Notes under the pieces: generated by a model
Told to the model about the DNA's origin: nothing
The model's database searches: none
What the model saw: only the letters and a program-made list of their open reading frames with translations
Origin: Ariolimax columbianus
Taxonomy: Eukaryota > Mollusca > Gastropoda > Stylommatophora > Arionidae
NCBI GenBank assembly: GCA_036924085.1
Contig: JAVGWX010000013.1
Coordinates: 49,236,465-49,300,464, forward strand
Direction: 5' to 3'
Length of the DNA: 64,000 bases
Translations under genes and position numbers: made by a program
In this document: positions 29,886-40,615 of the stretch, in pieces
Numbering within the stretch: position 1 is the stretch's first letter
Layout of the letters: every line of letters starts with the position of its first letter

Positions 29886-30530
29886 GTGTAGCGTACGCTA
29901 AAAGCTAGTTTTTTAACTGAGCAAAAACATTATTTACAAAATCTATTGATAGTTAAAATATTAAAGTGTATTGTAAGTTGTTATTTATATACATCTTTGC
30001 TCTATGGTACGGAAACAAGGGTGAGGACCAATCAGCTTGTTTCAGTTTAGTTCAAGTGCCATCTTCACATCAACGTTTTGCTGCAATGGATCTCCAGTGT
30101 ACTCTATCTCTTGTCGTAATGGTGCAATCTGTGAGGCTTTTTCCAGTAGATCTCCTGACGTTATCCACCCACTTAAAATGTTGTCTGCCTCTTGAACGAC
30201 TGCCTTCCACCCTACCCTCTAGTATGGTCTTCAAACAGTATGGTCTTGTTATATGACCAAAATAACGTAACTGTCTAACCCTGATTTTGGTCATAGACTC
30301 GCTTTTCACCCCATAACTTTTTCAATACCTCCAAATTTGTTTTCTTATTTTTCCAAGAAATGCGGCCCAATCTTCTATAGACCCACATTTCAAACACTTG
30401 TTTAGCTTACTCTAAAAGCTGCTTTTTTAACTGAAAAAAACCCCCATTATTTGCAAAATATATTAAAAGTTAAAAAATGAAAGCATACTGTAAGTTATTA
30501 TTTTTATACGTCTTTGATCTATGGTACAGA
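29886..30530. repeat. Direct repeat of about 120 bp downstream of DNAL1
   Basis: 29886-30003 and 30405-30529 share gctaaaagct/gttttttaactga, cattattt.caaaat, aaagtgtattgtaagtt and ctttgctctatggtac with moderate divergence. A LINE fragment lies between them and another follows the second copy. Confidence 0.75.
30020..30330 (-). mobile_element. LINE-M-like ORF2 tail
   Basis: The minus strand reads ESMTKIRVRQLRYFGHITR, KTILEGRVEGSRSRGRQHFK, WVDNVRRSTGKSL and RDRVHWRSIAA, the standard LINE C-terminus. Related decayed pieces are at 35890-36051 and 36644-36720 (-). Confidence 0.8.
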
Positions 30531-30539
30531 CAACATCAA

Positions 30540-31120
30540 CAGATGGACTGACACCATTTTGTCATAGTAACTTTTAAGGCAAGACGGTCGACTTCGCCGG
30601 TAGCTACACTCGCTTTGACTGCACTTCTCCAGTCAGATCTGTTTTGCGCAAGACATTCCCAGATGTCGATGTCTATCTGGCAACTTTTCAGTGAGTCCTT
30701 CAGACCGTCTTTAAAACGTTTCTTTGGGCGCCCTCTCTCGCGCCATCCCTCTCTCAGCTCGCCGTAGAGAAGCTTCTTTGGGAGCCGCTCGTCTGACATA
30801 TGGACAAGGTGTCCGGCCCATCCTAGTTGTACTTTTTCTAGTAGTGCATGTATGCTGGACATGTTAGCCCTCGAGAGAACCTCGATGTCAGTGACACGAT
30901 CTTGCCATCGGATGTGGAATATTCGCCTCAGGCAACCTGTGTGGAAGTGGTTTAACCTCCTTGCATGTCCAGAGTATACAGTCCAGATTTCGCAAGCGTA
31001 TAGTAGGGTTGGATGATGGTAGACTTTGAGTTTGGTCTTGACGCTGATGCCACGACGTGCCAAGACCATCGAGTGCATTCTACCAAAGGCTGACTTAAAG
31101 TTAAAGGTGTTCAAAATAAC
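30540..31120 (-). mobile_element. LINE-I ORF2 C-terminal region
   Basis: A 220-codon open frame reads [99 protein letters not shown] and a [11 protein letters not shown] end. The RT core is upstream and missing. Fairly young by its open frame. Confidence 0.85.
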
Positions 31121-31404
31121 CGCTATTAGCAGCAATACATCCTCTGCAACATCACCTCCGCACTTCTTGTGTCCGTTTTTGTTCTCTTCCTGCCACATCG
31201 TCTCTTCTTCACATCACACATAGTTCCTTCCCTCTCAAACTTGTCACGTAATCTTTAGATGCTACACGTGATGGTCGCTCAGTATCAAATTCTGTTCTTC
31301 ATCGGCTCTGCAACTCAATCACATTTCCAAAGAATACTTTTAAAATCCACTTACTTTGCTTGAAAGAAAACTCTGCCATTTTGTCTAGTACTTAAACTTA
31401 ACAG
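31121..31404. other. Intergenic, nothing recognised
   Basis: C/T-rich stretch past the LINE-I break; no sister in the window. Confidence 0.35.
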
Positions 31405-31460
31405 TCTTTATAGTAGTTTAGAAGACTCTACAGAGTCTATATACAACTAGTTTCTCTGAG
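31405..31460 (-). mobile_element. LINE-A 3' tail
   Basis: tctttatagtagtttagaag, actctacagagtctatatac, aactagtttct: the antisense hairpin tail alone. Confidence 0.75.
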
Positions 31461-31461
31461 G

Positions 31462-31815
31462 GTATTTTAACCAATGTGCAAGTCCATCAAACACTAGAGC
31501 TAAGTAGACCCGCATCCAGTTAGGTGCCATCTATAGCTGCTCTTAACAAATTACCCGGGGAAAGGTACAAATAACGTGGGTAGATTTTTAACTTGAATTT
31601 TGTTCAGTTAGTGGCCGTTAAGCCTACTCCTTTTGATTTGCAACTGCCGAGGAATTTTTAACGTGCTCAACACTGAACACAGGAGTCCGATCTCACTACC
31701 CAGAGATCAGGGAAATTTTTATCAGAAGATCCACGTGAAAAAATCCCGTACCTCAAGACCACTGAGTCCCCCAGCACACTTGTGCTCTGTGCTCGGAAAC
31801 TAAAAACAGCAGAAT
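31462..31815 (-). mobile_element. SINE-J, partial
   Basis: agacccgcatccagttaggt, gggtagatttttaacttgaa, acacaggagtccgatctcac and acgtgaaaaaatccc. It matches 36066-36629. Confidence 0.75.
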
Positions 31816-32435
31816 GACTACACGCGCATGCACACATTCAGCGCAGTCATTACAGCAACAAATACAAACAATCGAAACAGGTTATCTTTAAGAGGTTCTC
31901 CGATATTAACGTCTAAATAAGGTAAACATTATTCAAGGACACTGTAGAATGACATTAACAAAATTAGAATGGTGATACATGAAAATAAGGGAAAAATTGT
32001 CGGCATATTCAGAAATGTGCTGCATATTTATATGTTGTGAGTTTATTACGTTCATGTAATTATCATTTTCATTGTATATGTTATCGAAATGATGCTCGAT
32101 TTATTTGAAATCTATGATTGGTTTAGTCAGGAGCTGTTGGCAGAGCATTCATGACACTGGTTCATAGTCCTGATCTGCCTGAATTTTTTCCTAGAGGAGG
32201 AGGGGAAAACAAAAATCTAACCTACACATTACAAAGTAAATGCCAATACAAGCCTCTTTTTATTCCATTCATATTAATCCTTCACCAGACCTTGGCAATG
32301 CCAAAAATGCTGCAATGAGAGTTTAAAAAATTGGAAGGTGTACTGGTTAGAGCTCACGTCTCTCACTGTAAATGAACTAAGTTCATTGTTCAGTCATAGC
32401 ATTCTGCAGTTTAGCAAGTTGTAAATTGGTATCAG
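31816..32435. other. AT-rich intergenic DNA
   Basis: Nothing recognised, apart from a degenerate tRNA-like piece near 32335 (ggtgtactggttagagctca). Confidence 0.4.
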
Positions 32436-32439
32436 ACTT

Positions 32440-32720
32440 TGCTCTGAGCGGCTGATAGCACAGTGGTAGAGCACTCGTTTTTCATGGCAAAGGTACAGGG
32501 TTCAACTCCCACTACTGGCAGTTCCAGTCAACCAAGCTGTAAATGGGTACCTGTTCTTAGTTACAAATGGAAAATGTAACGAGGAAGGGAACTGGCCACC
32601 CGACCTCATAAGCTGAGGCTTAGTATACTGAAGTCTCTAACACTTCATTTCTGACCTCGGTCAAGTCTGCTGAAGGACTTCCTTTACTTTTACCTACTCT
32701 GCTCTAAGTTAGGAAGACAA
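32440..32720 (+). mobile_element. SINE-D, tRNA-like head
   Basis: gctgatagcacagtggtaga then gcactcg is a clean A box, and ggttcaactccc a clean B box. agctgtaaatgggtacctg, ggaagggaactggccaccc and cataagctgaggcttagta follow. The acceptor arm does not close, so not a tRNA gene. Confidence 0.8.
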
Positions 32721-32724
32721 GGCA

Positions 32725-32998
32725 GCAAAGAAATGAACTAGCCAACAGTAAAGATCCCCTCCCGCCAAGCGGCGTATAGGATATATGGTGTTAGGCCCAT
32801 ATTATTTTGTGTGCCACAGGCACATAAAGAGTGCTGTGGTCAGCATTTACTTCCCAGATTTTTTCTGAAACCCAATTTCTGTGGCTTGGTCGACCACAGG
32901 AGCCGGTTTGCAATTGGAAAAACATCCTACACCAACTGGGGACCGAACCCCATGATTTCCGAACTAGTCAATGGGTCTCATGAAACCAATCACTAAGC
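32725..32998 (-). mobile_element. SINE-K, tRNA-like head
   Basis: The reverse complement begins tagtgattggtttcatgaga and carries B box ggttcggtcccc, then ctcctgtggtcgacca, cagcactctttatgtgcctg and ggcctaacaccatatatcc. It is the only copy in the window. Confidence 0.5.
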
Positions 32999-33214
32999 AT
33001 AGAAAAGGATCTATTTATAAAAGTATTTTCTAAGGAACTATTTTAATCTTTTTTCTTGAAAAAGAAATGCTCTGATGTATAAAAATATAAGCATAACATT
33101 GCACCAATTTCTGGTTTATTTTATATCTCTGCATCAGGAGCATGAAAAAAGCAACTGATTTGGGTTTAAAAAAATATATTATATATAAAAAATATAATGT
33201 AATGTAATATAATG

Positions 33215-33505
33215 TTAGTTGTCCATCCCAAGCAATGATGGCGACATTATTAGACGGTTTTATCTTGATCCAACTTGCGCTGTATTTGTATTATAGTGAG
33301 GAAGAAACTGCTGGCCATCAACTTCCCTCTCTGGTCCCGAGCTATCTTGGACCAGTGGCAAGACATAAGTCAAGACGACTGATGGTAACTCAGAATGCAG
33401 GCACTCTGGTCTCACCTCCTTTGAGACCAGGGGTTACTTGGAAACTTCCAGGATTTGATTGCCTACCGTTTCCGTTCATCACTTTGAAAGGCAAGTGACT
33501 GACCA
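33215..33505 (-). mobile_element. SINE-F copy
   Basis: Antisense to 15591. ttgtccatcccaagcaatga, gtgaggaagaaactgctgg, ctggtctcacctcctttgag and ccaggatttgattgcctacc. A LINE-A tail (gactctgcagagtctg, -) follows at 33515-33560. Confidence 0.78.
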
Positions 33506-33514
33506 TAACGACCC

Positions 33515-33560
33515 TCAGAAGACTCTGCAGAGTCTGTAGAGAACCAGTTTCTCACTCCAG
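33515..33560 (-). mobile_element. LINE-A 3' tail
   Basis: cagaagactctgcagagtct, gtagagaaccagtttc. A C20A10 homopolymer pair follows at 33611-33641. Confidence 0.7.
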
Positions 33561-33609
33561 TCATGTAGTTTCATCACAAAGTGACCTGCGGACGATTGGA
33601 GTTGCCAAC

Positions 33610-33640
<31 letters not shown>

Positions 33641-33671
33641 ACCATTTGGAATTATTCTAGATACCTTAACC

Positions 33672-33910
33672 TGTGAAGAGCACATGGTCGAATGGTTTTG
33701 ATTTTTACCTGCCGACAAGGAGGGCAGCAGTTCAAATCCCCGGTATGAAATATGCTGTTTTTCTGTTGGGGGTGAAACAAACAAACATAGCCAGGACACG
33801 CAGTGGCGGCAGCAATGATGAAGCAGACTGTAGTACTCAGCCTATAAAATTACCCCAGCAATGGGAAAAACTCGTAGGCAAGTAGAAGACTCTACAAAGT
33901 CTTCTACTGT
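33672..33910 (+). mobile_element. SINE-G plus LINE-A tail remnant
   Basis: tacctgccgacaaggagggc, B box agttcaaatccccg, ctgtttttctgttgggggtg and aaacaaacatagccaggaca. It ends near 33870; agaagactctacaaagtctt at 33886 is a decayed LINE-A hairpin. Confidence 0.75.
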
Positions 33911-34114
33911 TCAAGCCAATTTTTTTTCAAGCAGACCTTTCGCTGTATATTTTTCTATGACCTTAAATGTGTTTTGGATTTGATTACATATTTGTTCATT
34001 AAACTCAAATTAAACACATTAAACTGACTGCTGATAATTTCATTTGTTAAAAGCACATTTCACAGACATATTCTGAATCATATACATCACTTAGTAAGTT
34101 GCTTCTGTTGGAGT

Positions 34115-34450
34115 TTGTCAAGTTATTGCCCATCGCAAGTGATGATGGCTACAGCATCCAATGGTTTTGTCTTAATAATGTGATGTGCGCTGTATTTAGA
34201 TTATAGTGAGGAAGAAGCTGCGCTAGTCATTAATCTTAATCTTTTCCTGAGTTACCTTGGATCAGTGGCAAGACTATTGGTCGAGACGACTGGAGGTAAC
34301 TCAGAATGCAGGAACTCTGGTCTTGCTTGTCATGAGACCAGGGGTTGTTTGAAACTTGCGGGATTCGATCGTCCACCGTTTCAATTCATCACTGTGAGAA
34401 ACGAGTGCCTTAACCTCTTGATTACAGTGACCTCTTTGTTGTCATGACAA
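34115..34450 (-). mobile_element. SINE-F copy with clear tRNA-like head
   Basis: The reverse complement begins tcaagaggttaaggcactcg (A box) and has gacgatcgaatcccgc (B box), then aacaacccctggtctcatga. It ends in the gcccatcgcaagtgatgatg region. 33911-34114 is AT-rich with nothing recognised. Confidence 0.8.
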
Positions 34451-34494
34451 CAAGGGCAAGTGACTTAGGAAATATCGGGAAAGTTTCTTTTCTT

Positions 34495-34770
34495 CTTCAT
34501 GAGCTGACAGCAGAGAATGACTCATGGCTGGCTGCTTGCATCAGGGTCAGTGAACCATAGCTGACCAAGACCATATTCTGCCTCCATGTGTTAGCCGTGG
34601 AAACAGACTGCCCTAGTCTAGTCAAACTAAGGGATAGGGATCGCAGTGGGAAGGCAAACCCGGTACTAAAAAAAGCCAGATAAATCGGATGTGTTGGGCA
34701 GAAAGGTGCAAATATTGCAGCCTCTCTAAACTACAACACAATTTTCCTTTCAGGACGAACGGCAATAAAA
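34495..34770 (+). mobile_element. SINE-C, single-unit copy
   Basis: gagctgacagcagagaatga, ctggctgcttgcatcagggt, gggatcgcagtgggaaggca, aacccggtact, gatgtgttgggcagaaaggt and ctttcaggacgaacggcaa. It shows the ancestral, unexpanded state of the 39-bp block. Confidence 0.85.
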
Positions 34771-34904
34771 AAGAAATAAAAATATTTTCTTTAAAATTAT
34801 GAAAAGAAATGGTTACTTTGTCGTTTAATTTACCCAAATAAATATGTATAATAAATAAATGAAATTTACATGTAAAAATTAATTCACTCAATCATTCATA
34901 GAGC

Positions 34905-35262
34905 TGGGATCAAGATGCTGAGCAGTGCATGAACTGCATCGGTTAGCGACCCATAACTGACTGCAAGCGTGAGGGCCCGCAAACTAGAGCTGCCAAGACC
35001 CATTTACATCTCCCCTCGGTGATCCTGGATAACAGGCTGTAACAGAGCAGACTTGCTAAGGAGAAGGGATCGTGGAGGGAAGGCTAACCCGGTACTCAAA
35101 AATGCCTGCTGAAGTTGGATGTGTTGGACAAAAAGGTGCGAAAATTGCAGCCAGGCTGTAAACTATGGCACACCGCATTCCGTTCTCCGGACAACATCCT
35201 GCTACTTGCAAAGCCCCTTTCAGGGCTTGCTAGTGGGAAATTGAGAATAAACGAAGAAGAAG
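34905..35262 (+). mobile_element. SINE-B, full-length
   Basis: gggatcaagatgctgagcag, ctcccctcggtgatcctgga, gactt/gctaaggagaaggga, gctgaagttggatgtgttgg, acaaaaaggtgcgaaaattg, attccgttctccgg, cccctttcagggcttgctag and aaacgaagaagaag. About 358 bp. Confidence 0.88.
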
Positions 35263-35885
35263 ATTCATAGGGCTAAGGTTAATTTGGGTGAAATAACAGA
35301 CAAGGTACAAAATAAATTTTAATTTGAGTGAATTAAACGGCAAGGCATTTTATGTTTGGATAAGAAACAAAAATAATGTCAACAAATAACAAAATAATTT
35401 GCAGCACATAACTTTATTGGCTGGTATTGTTTAAAGAAAATGTAGCATTAAACTCAAATGTTAGGAGAAACAGCAAAATATTTAACAAGTATCATCAAAT
35501 CCATGAAATTCTACAAGGACAACAGTTTAATCGTGGAGGGAAGGCTAACCCGGTACTCAAAAATGCCTGCTGAAGTTGCACATTTACCAAATTACATTTC
35601 AAAGAAAAGAACCAAAAAATTATATAGAACAAAGTTCACTCATCAGTTTCAGGTTAAATTATTGTATTCTAGTTATCTTAATATTTATGGATGTGATTCT
35701 GAAATTTTTCTTAAAAACAAATATAGCTTCTGTGCTTGGTTCAATGCTGGGTTTTGCACGTCTTCTACCTTTGAGGGATTACTATTATCGGTACTGACCA
35801 ATGGATGTGGCATCAAAAGGTATAAAGGGATGTCTCAAAGAAACAAGCACTAGAGTTTATGTGTTGCAGAGTGGTTTTAACACTT
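35263..35885. other. AT-rich stretch with a 49-bp copy of SINE-B
   Basis: Mostly unremarkable, but 35530-35578 is identical to 35069-35117 of the neighbouring SINE-B, with nothing else of the SINE around it. Confidence 0.6.
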
Positions 35886-36720
35886 GTCTTTCACGGCAGT
35901 TCAGCTCAGTTCAAGTGCCATCTCCATATTAAATATTGGTTGTAATGGATCTTCAATGCACTCTGTCTCTTGCCTTGATAGTACTATCTGTTCCTCTTTT
36001 GATGTTACCCTCCCAAATATAATACTGTGTAACTTGATAGTACAATCTGTTCATCTTTTGATGTTCTATCTATTTATCTATCTTCAGTCCACTTATGTCG
36101 TTAGACGTCGTGAGGAGGTGTGACCTCCTTTGTTTCATATTTTTTTGGCAGACGAATATCCGCTGGTGACTTGCCAGGTAAATCCCAGCATCTGTTAGCC
36201 CCTGGAATATACGATCGCCTATTTTTGGGACTAGCAGTGGTGGAAGCATAAATTAGAGTAAGGTAGACCCGCAGCCTGTCATGCGCCATCCATGCTCCTC
36301 CACTAACCACATAACCAAGACCTGATGTTATAGCCCCACAGTCCCCTTTTTTCAACATATTCTCTGTGGGGCGAGAATCTCTAGAATAATTTGAGTAGAT
36401 TTTTAACTTGAATTTTGCCAGAGAAGAGGCCATTAGGCCTACTCTTTTCAATTTCCAATTGCTAAAGTATTTTTAACGTACGCGCCACTGCACATGGGTG
36501 TCTGATCTCACTACTCAGAGATCAGGGGTAATATTTACTGGATGATCCATGTGAAAAAAATCTCGGCCTCCACTGGGATTTGAACCAGCGACCTCCAGCA
36601 CCTGACGCAAACACCTTACCTCGAGACCCCATCTTTTGATGTTACCCTCCCATTTATAACACTGTTTAACTGTGGCCGATTTACCCTCCACCTTTCCTTC
36701 CAATATTATTTTTAGCAAGG
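35886..36720 (-). mobile_element. LINE-M-like tail interrupted by SINE-J
   Basis: 35886-36051 and 36644-36720 share ttttgatgttaccctccc. The second piece resembles the IRPxxxxTxLKxILEGKVEGK region by antisense reading (caccttgctaaaaataatatt, ggaaggaaaggtggagggta). Confidence 0.55.
36066..36629 (-). mobile_element. Full-length SINE-J with 14-bp target-site duplication
   Basis: catcttttgatgtt at 36052-36065 and 36630-36643. The reverse complement opens ggggtctcgaggtaaggtgt, with B box ctggttcaaatccc, and ends in a (gata) tail. 564 bp, long for a SINE. Confidence 0.88.
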
Positions 36721-36724
36721 TGTT

Positions 36725-37090
36725 ATGTGTTTTGATGTGACTAAGCACAAAGAAAACAACCCAAAAAATTACAGCATAGACAAACTTGGCAGAAATGATC
36801 TGACAAAGATCTTCATACTCAGAATGGAACATTGCAGACTCAAGGCCCACCTCCCTAGAATGGGTCTCGAGACATCGCCACGTGTGATTGTGGAGCACCA
36901 AAGCAAACACCAGAACATATCCTGTAGGACTGCCCTACTTATACAGACCAAAGAGAAGTTGAATGACCCGTGGGAAGTGACCAGGCTCGAAAAGCTGTGG
37001 GGGACCGGCGCAGACCTGAAACACACAGTCTCCTTTGTGAGCCTCACCGGGCTAGAAGCACAGCAACAGTTGATCAAAGACGAAGAAAGA
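36725..37090 (+). mobile_element. LINE-D C-terminal fragment
   Basis: LTKIFILRMEHCRLKAHLPR, ILQD-like and SFVSLTGLEAQQQLIKDEER: the FRLRTGHxRLxxH...LxxTxSFxSLTGL module, frameshifted. Confidence 0.7.
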
Positions 37091-37154
37091 TATGACCGAA
37101 TATATCAACTGCCCGATTCTGATTTTGTTCATCAATTCTTGTTGAATTTCTTCT

Positions 37155-37310
37155 TCTGCGTTCGTTCTCAATCTCCCGCTACCAAGCCCTGAACAAGGCT
37201 TTGCAAGTAGCAGGATGAAGTCCGGAGAACGGAATGCATTGTCGCTAGCTTACAGCTTGACTGCGATATTCGCACCTTTCAGTCTGACACATACATTTTC
37301 GGCAGCATTG
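37155..37310 (-). mobile_element. SINE-B 3' half
   Basis: gcgttcgttctcaatctccc, gaacggaatgcattgtcgct and gcgatattcgcacctttcag; 5'-truncated. Confidence 0.8.
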
Positions 37311-37334
37311 AACTTCTAATTACTCAGGGACTTT

Positions 37335-37530
37335 CTTTTTTCTTTTACTTGCTTACTTTCCGTGTCCAAGTACCACGTTATACAGTATGCATCAAGTATT
37401 CAGCGACATAGGTTGCCTTGTCATTTGCCTCCAGCATGTCGCACCTATTGCATGTTTCCTGGAGGTTAGGGCAGGTCATCAGGTGGTCTGGGTCCTGTTT
37501 TTTCTGTTCTTACCATGAAATGCAACACAT
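37335..37530 (-). mobile_element. LINE-K ORF2 tail
   Basis: Matches 55480-55640: acgttatac, attcagcgacat, tgtcatttgcctccagcatg, attgcatgtttcctggaggt. The minus strand reads MTCPNLQETCNRCDMLEAND-like with AEYL. Confidence 0.7.
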
Positions 37531-37689
37531 TCCTCTATACATCAATATTTCAAAGACATAAATTCTCTTCTCTAATTGTTTATTCATTGTCCATGTTTAT
37601 ACACCATGATGTTCGTCCTTCACATGGGATGAAGACCACTCTCTCTGTTCAGCCGTGCTGACAATCTTTTCTCTTGCTGTGTCCGCTGA

Positions 37690-37815
37690 AATGGGTGATT
37701 TGCATTAAACTGCGCCATTTGTCAACCTCACTCTCTTGTCCTGAGCTACCTTTGGCCAGTGGCAAGAGATTATCGAGACGACTGAAATAGCACAGGATGC
37801 AGATTTTTTCCTCAG
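37690..37815 (-). mobile_element. SINE-F fragment
   Basis: cctcactctcttgtcctgag, ctacctttggccagtggcaa, gagacgactgaaatagcaca. Confidence 0.6.
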
Positions 37816-37934
37816 GGTTTACTCCCGAAGCCTTTCCAGTAAACATGTATTCTACACAATAAAGACAAATATGCATAACACCTGATTGTTTTTATTTTTA
37901 ATTTGTGAGTGAATTGTTCCTAAATGTCACCTAC

Positions 37935-38275
37935 AAAGACCATATCACAAATGATGAAATACGTCGAAAAATCGAGAATGCAAGTGGACTGTACGACGAC
38001 CTGCTCACAACGATCAAAAGCTGGCTTGGTATGGCCACGTCTCGAAGTCCAATGGACTTGTAAATACCATACTACATGGCACAGTACAGGGCAAGTGAAG
38101 ACAAAGAGGTCAGAGAAAACGATGGTAAGACAACATCCATGCATGGACTAATCGACGACTCGAGGAGGCACAAAAAGCAACCACAGATAGAGAGGGATGG
38201 CGCAGGATTGTGGAGGTGTCAGCAGGGGTGCCCCAGTGATCTCAAGAGATTACAGGATGAACTGAACTAACTGTT
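37935..38275 (+). mobile_element. LINE-F C-terminal fragment
   Basis: LAWYGHVSKSNGLVNTILHG, then RGQRKRW, DNIHAWTNRR-like and ATTDREGWRRIVEVSAGVPQ. It matches the end of the 14016 copy. 38276-38460 holds nothing recognised. Confidence 0.75.
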
Positions 38276-38464
38276 TGGATGTCAATATATGACTCAAGTT
38301 GGTGAAACTAGATTTCGTCATCCCTATTCGCTTCTTGATTAGAATTTCCCATCTTCCATTATTATATTTCCAAGATAGGAGAAGCTCTGTTTCATTATTT
38401 GATCAGCTATTGTTTTCTGTAGAGCAGGTTTTGAGTCTACTATCCTAAATATCGTTTTCATTTA

Positions 38465-38590
38465 CCCAAATTTTCAAGACACAGGGTTCAATCACTTGAT
38501 ATCAACACATCCAGCTGTAAATGGTTACATGACTTAGTTAGAAAACATAAGGTGACTAGGAAGGGAACTGATCTTTTATTTGTTGTATAT
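38465..38590 (+). mobile_element. SINE-D fragment
   Basis: acagggttcaatcac, agctgtaaatggttacatga and ctaggaagggaactgat. Confidence 0.6.
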
Positions 38591-38687
38591 ATTTGCAAAA
38601 AACACACTATACAACACAATATTTCTACCCACATTTTGCTATCAGTGGCAGAATTAGACATTAACAAATAAAGATAAAAGACACATC

Positions 38688-39240
38688 GTAACAACAGAGA
38701 TGAAATGCCAGGGCAGAATGCTTGGAGTAGGGAAAGGCATGGGCTAGTTGTTAAGTGACACGGCTCACAATCTGAAGAAATTGGGTTCGATCCCCATCAC
38801 AGCACCGGCCGTTACCCGAGGAAGCAAACCCTTAGAAAATGCAGGAGGAAGCAGACCCTTACATATAATGCATGCCGAAGTCGGATGCACTGGGCCGACA
38901 GGCACAAAATAAAAACCGTAGTGCAAGGCAACCCGCTTTGGGGAATAGAGAAATAAGGCAAAGCAACAAAAGAAAATGCTTGGAGTAACAAGAATGGATA
39001 GAATCAGAAATGAAGATATTAGGAGACAAGTAGGTCCTACACCAGTGTTAGATCTCATCAAGAGACAGCAAACTAAATGGTTTGGCCATGTGACACGTCA
39101 AACACCAGATAGTATCCCTCAGAAAGCAATGCTATACAGATACAATGGGCCTGACCATGCAAAAGATATGATAGCAGAAATAACAGAAGCAGTAAAACTC
39201 CCCATGTACGAAGCACATACTAAGGCCCAGTAAAGAAACC
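38688..39240 (+). mobile_element. LINE-L ORF2 C-terminal fragment, split by SINE-A
   Basis: TEMKCQGR before the SINE, then MLGVTRMDRIRNEDIR, RQQTKWFGHVTRQTPDSIPQ, KAMLYRYNG and AEITEAVKLPMYEAHTKAQ. An uninterrupted sister is at 62480-62800 (-). Confidence 0.85.
38730..38974 (+). mobile_element. SINE-A with 13-bp target-site duplication
   Basis: aatgcttggagta at 38717-38729 and 38975-38987. B box ttgggttcgatccccatc, accggccgttaccc, gaagtcggatgcactgggcc, gacaggcacaaa and aaataaggcaaagc. Confidence 0.95.
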
Positions 39241-39540
39241 TCGCCATAACCTGACGCTGAAAGTGACAAGGACAAAAAGCAAAAAGAAAGAGAAGAAATA
39301 TATTGGCAATTGAGTGAGCATATCAACAGATGATTGGTCTGCTGTGTATTTGCATGATGAAGGTGCAGCCTCATTTTGGCCCCTTTCATGCAGACCACTA
39401 TTGGGTAGTAATTTCGTTACCTTTAGAATTTTCCCTGGACAGTGGATAACATCCTGCTATTTTCAACTGTCAAGGGTTCTGTCACATGCACAGCGCGTAC
39501 ATGGGACCTCCGAGTTTAATGACCATCTCCAATAGGACTA
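39241..39540. other. Intergenic, nothing recognised
   Basis: Unassigned sequence after the LINE-L end. Confidence 0.35.
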
Positions 39541-39790
39541 GGTGCCGATCTTGCCTCTTTTGTGACTAGGGATCGTTTGAAACTTGCAGGATTCAAACAC
39601 TTTTGTTCGTTTGTACCTTGAGAATAAGCGAATTACCTCTCAGCTATTGCGAGCCCCTCTTGATTTGTATCATGAAAACCAAAATCTTGAAATAAACACA
39701 ATCTGCAATTGGATCCTACATCTGAAGACGGATGTGTCAGACCGAAAGGTGCAAATATCGCAGTCAAACTGTAAACTAGCAAACCCCCCC
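39535..39790 (-). mobile_element. SINE-F fragment, then short SINE-B piece
   Basis: 39535-39650: gatcttgcctcttttgtgac, gatcgtttgaaacttgcagg (antisense SINE-F). 39716-39782: a plus-strand SINE-B central piece (gaagacggatgtgtcagacc, gaaaggtgcaaatatcgcag). Confidence 0.55.
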
Positions 39791-39884
39791 CCAAGCAGAC
39801 AATGTTATTGGGGAAGAATGTTGGAGTCCACTGTATAAAGATTTCAGCTTTTGTGTAATGGGGTGAATAGGTGGAACAAATATT

Positions 39885-40130
39885 TGTGAAGGAAATAAAA
39901 AGCAGAAAAATAAAATATTTTGGTCATATCAAGTGCCATGACAGTCTGTTAAAGGTTATATTACCGGTACAGTAGAGGACGACAGAGATAAAGATGGACA
40001 GACAACACCAAGATGTAGTTTGGACAGTTTAACTGCATGTACCAGCCTGGTGCGAGACAAAGACAGATGGAGACCATTACTTGCAACCTCAGTTGCGGAG
40101 ACAGCCATTGATGATGACTGCCAAGCAAAA
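39885..40130 (+). mobile_element. LINE-M ORF2 tail
   Basis: EIKSRKIKYFGHIKCHDSLL, then RRQR.RWTDNTKMWFGQ and CMYQ / RDKDRWRPLLATSVAETAID in shifting frames. Confidence 0.65.
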
Positions 40131-40194
40131 CAAAGGACAGTAATGAAGAAAACTTAATTTAAAAAAAATTAATTTGTAATCAAAGGTAATTATA

Positions 40195-40615
40195 AACGAG
40201 GCGTGTTCAAATGAATGACGTGAGTTAACGCAATAATATGCGCCTGACCTGGTCTCGGAAAATCTTTCGTTAACTCACGACCCTCTTTAAACATCGTCCA
40301 GTTCTTCACTGTTGTCTTTGCCATACTTTTGTCACAATACCACTGCCTGCAATCTGCAATTAATGTCAACTGGTCGACATCCTTCAGCTGTTAGAAACCG
40401 AATCACCCATTGCTGATCAACTCTGGACGGATTCCGTATCACACCCGCCATGTTTTCAATGGTCTGCTGAGGAAACTATGAGTTGGAGGATAATGAAATT
40501 TTGCAAACTTGACGGTTGATAGGTGCTGTTTACACCAGAAGTGATGTCATCATGCAAATCGTACGTATGTTCACTTGTTGCTGTTTGGTCCAGTTTCATT
40601 TGAACACGCCTCGTA
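40195..40615 (-). mobile_element. Mariner-type MITE with TIRs and TA target
   Basis: Termini acgaggcgtgttcaaatgaa and its exact complement, each beside TA (40193-40194, 40616-40617). The interior minus strand keeps a transposase N-terminal helix-turn-helix remnant (QQWVIRFLTAEGCRPVDIN). 421 bp, non-autonomous. Confidence 0.88.

Noticed and set aside
32440..32515. Possible tRNA gene (clear A and B boxes)
   Set aside because: The acceptor stem does not pair, and a SINE-D body shared with other loci follows. The same applies to 23707, 24990, 33720 and 40640.
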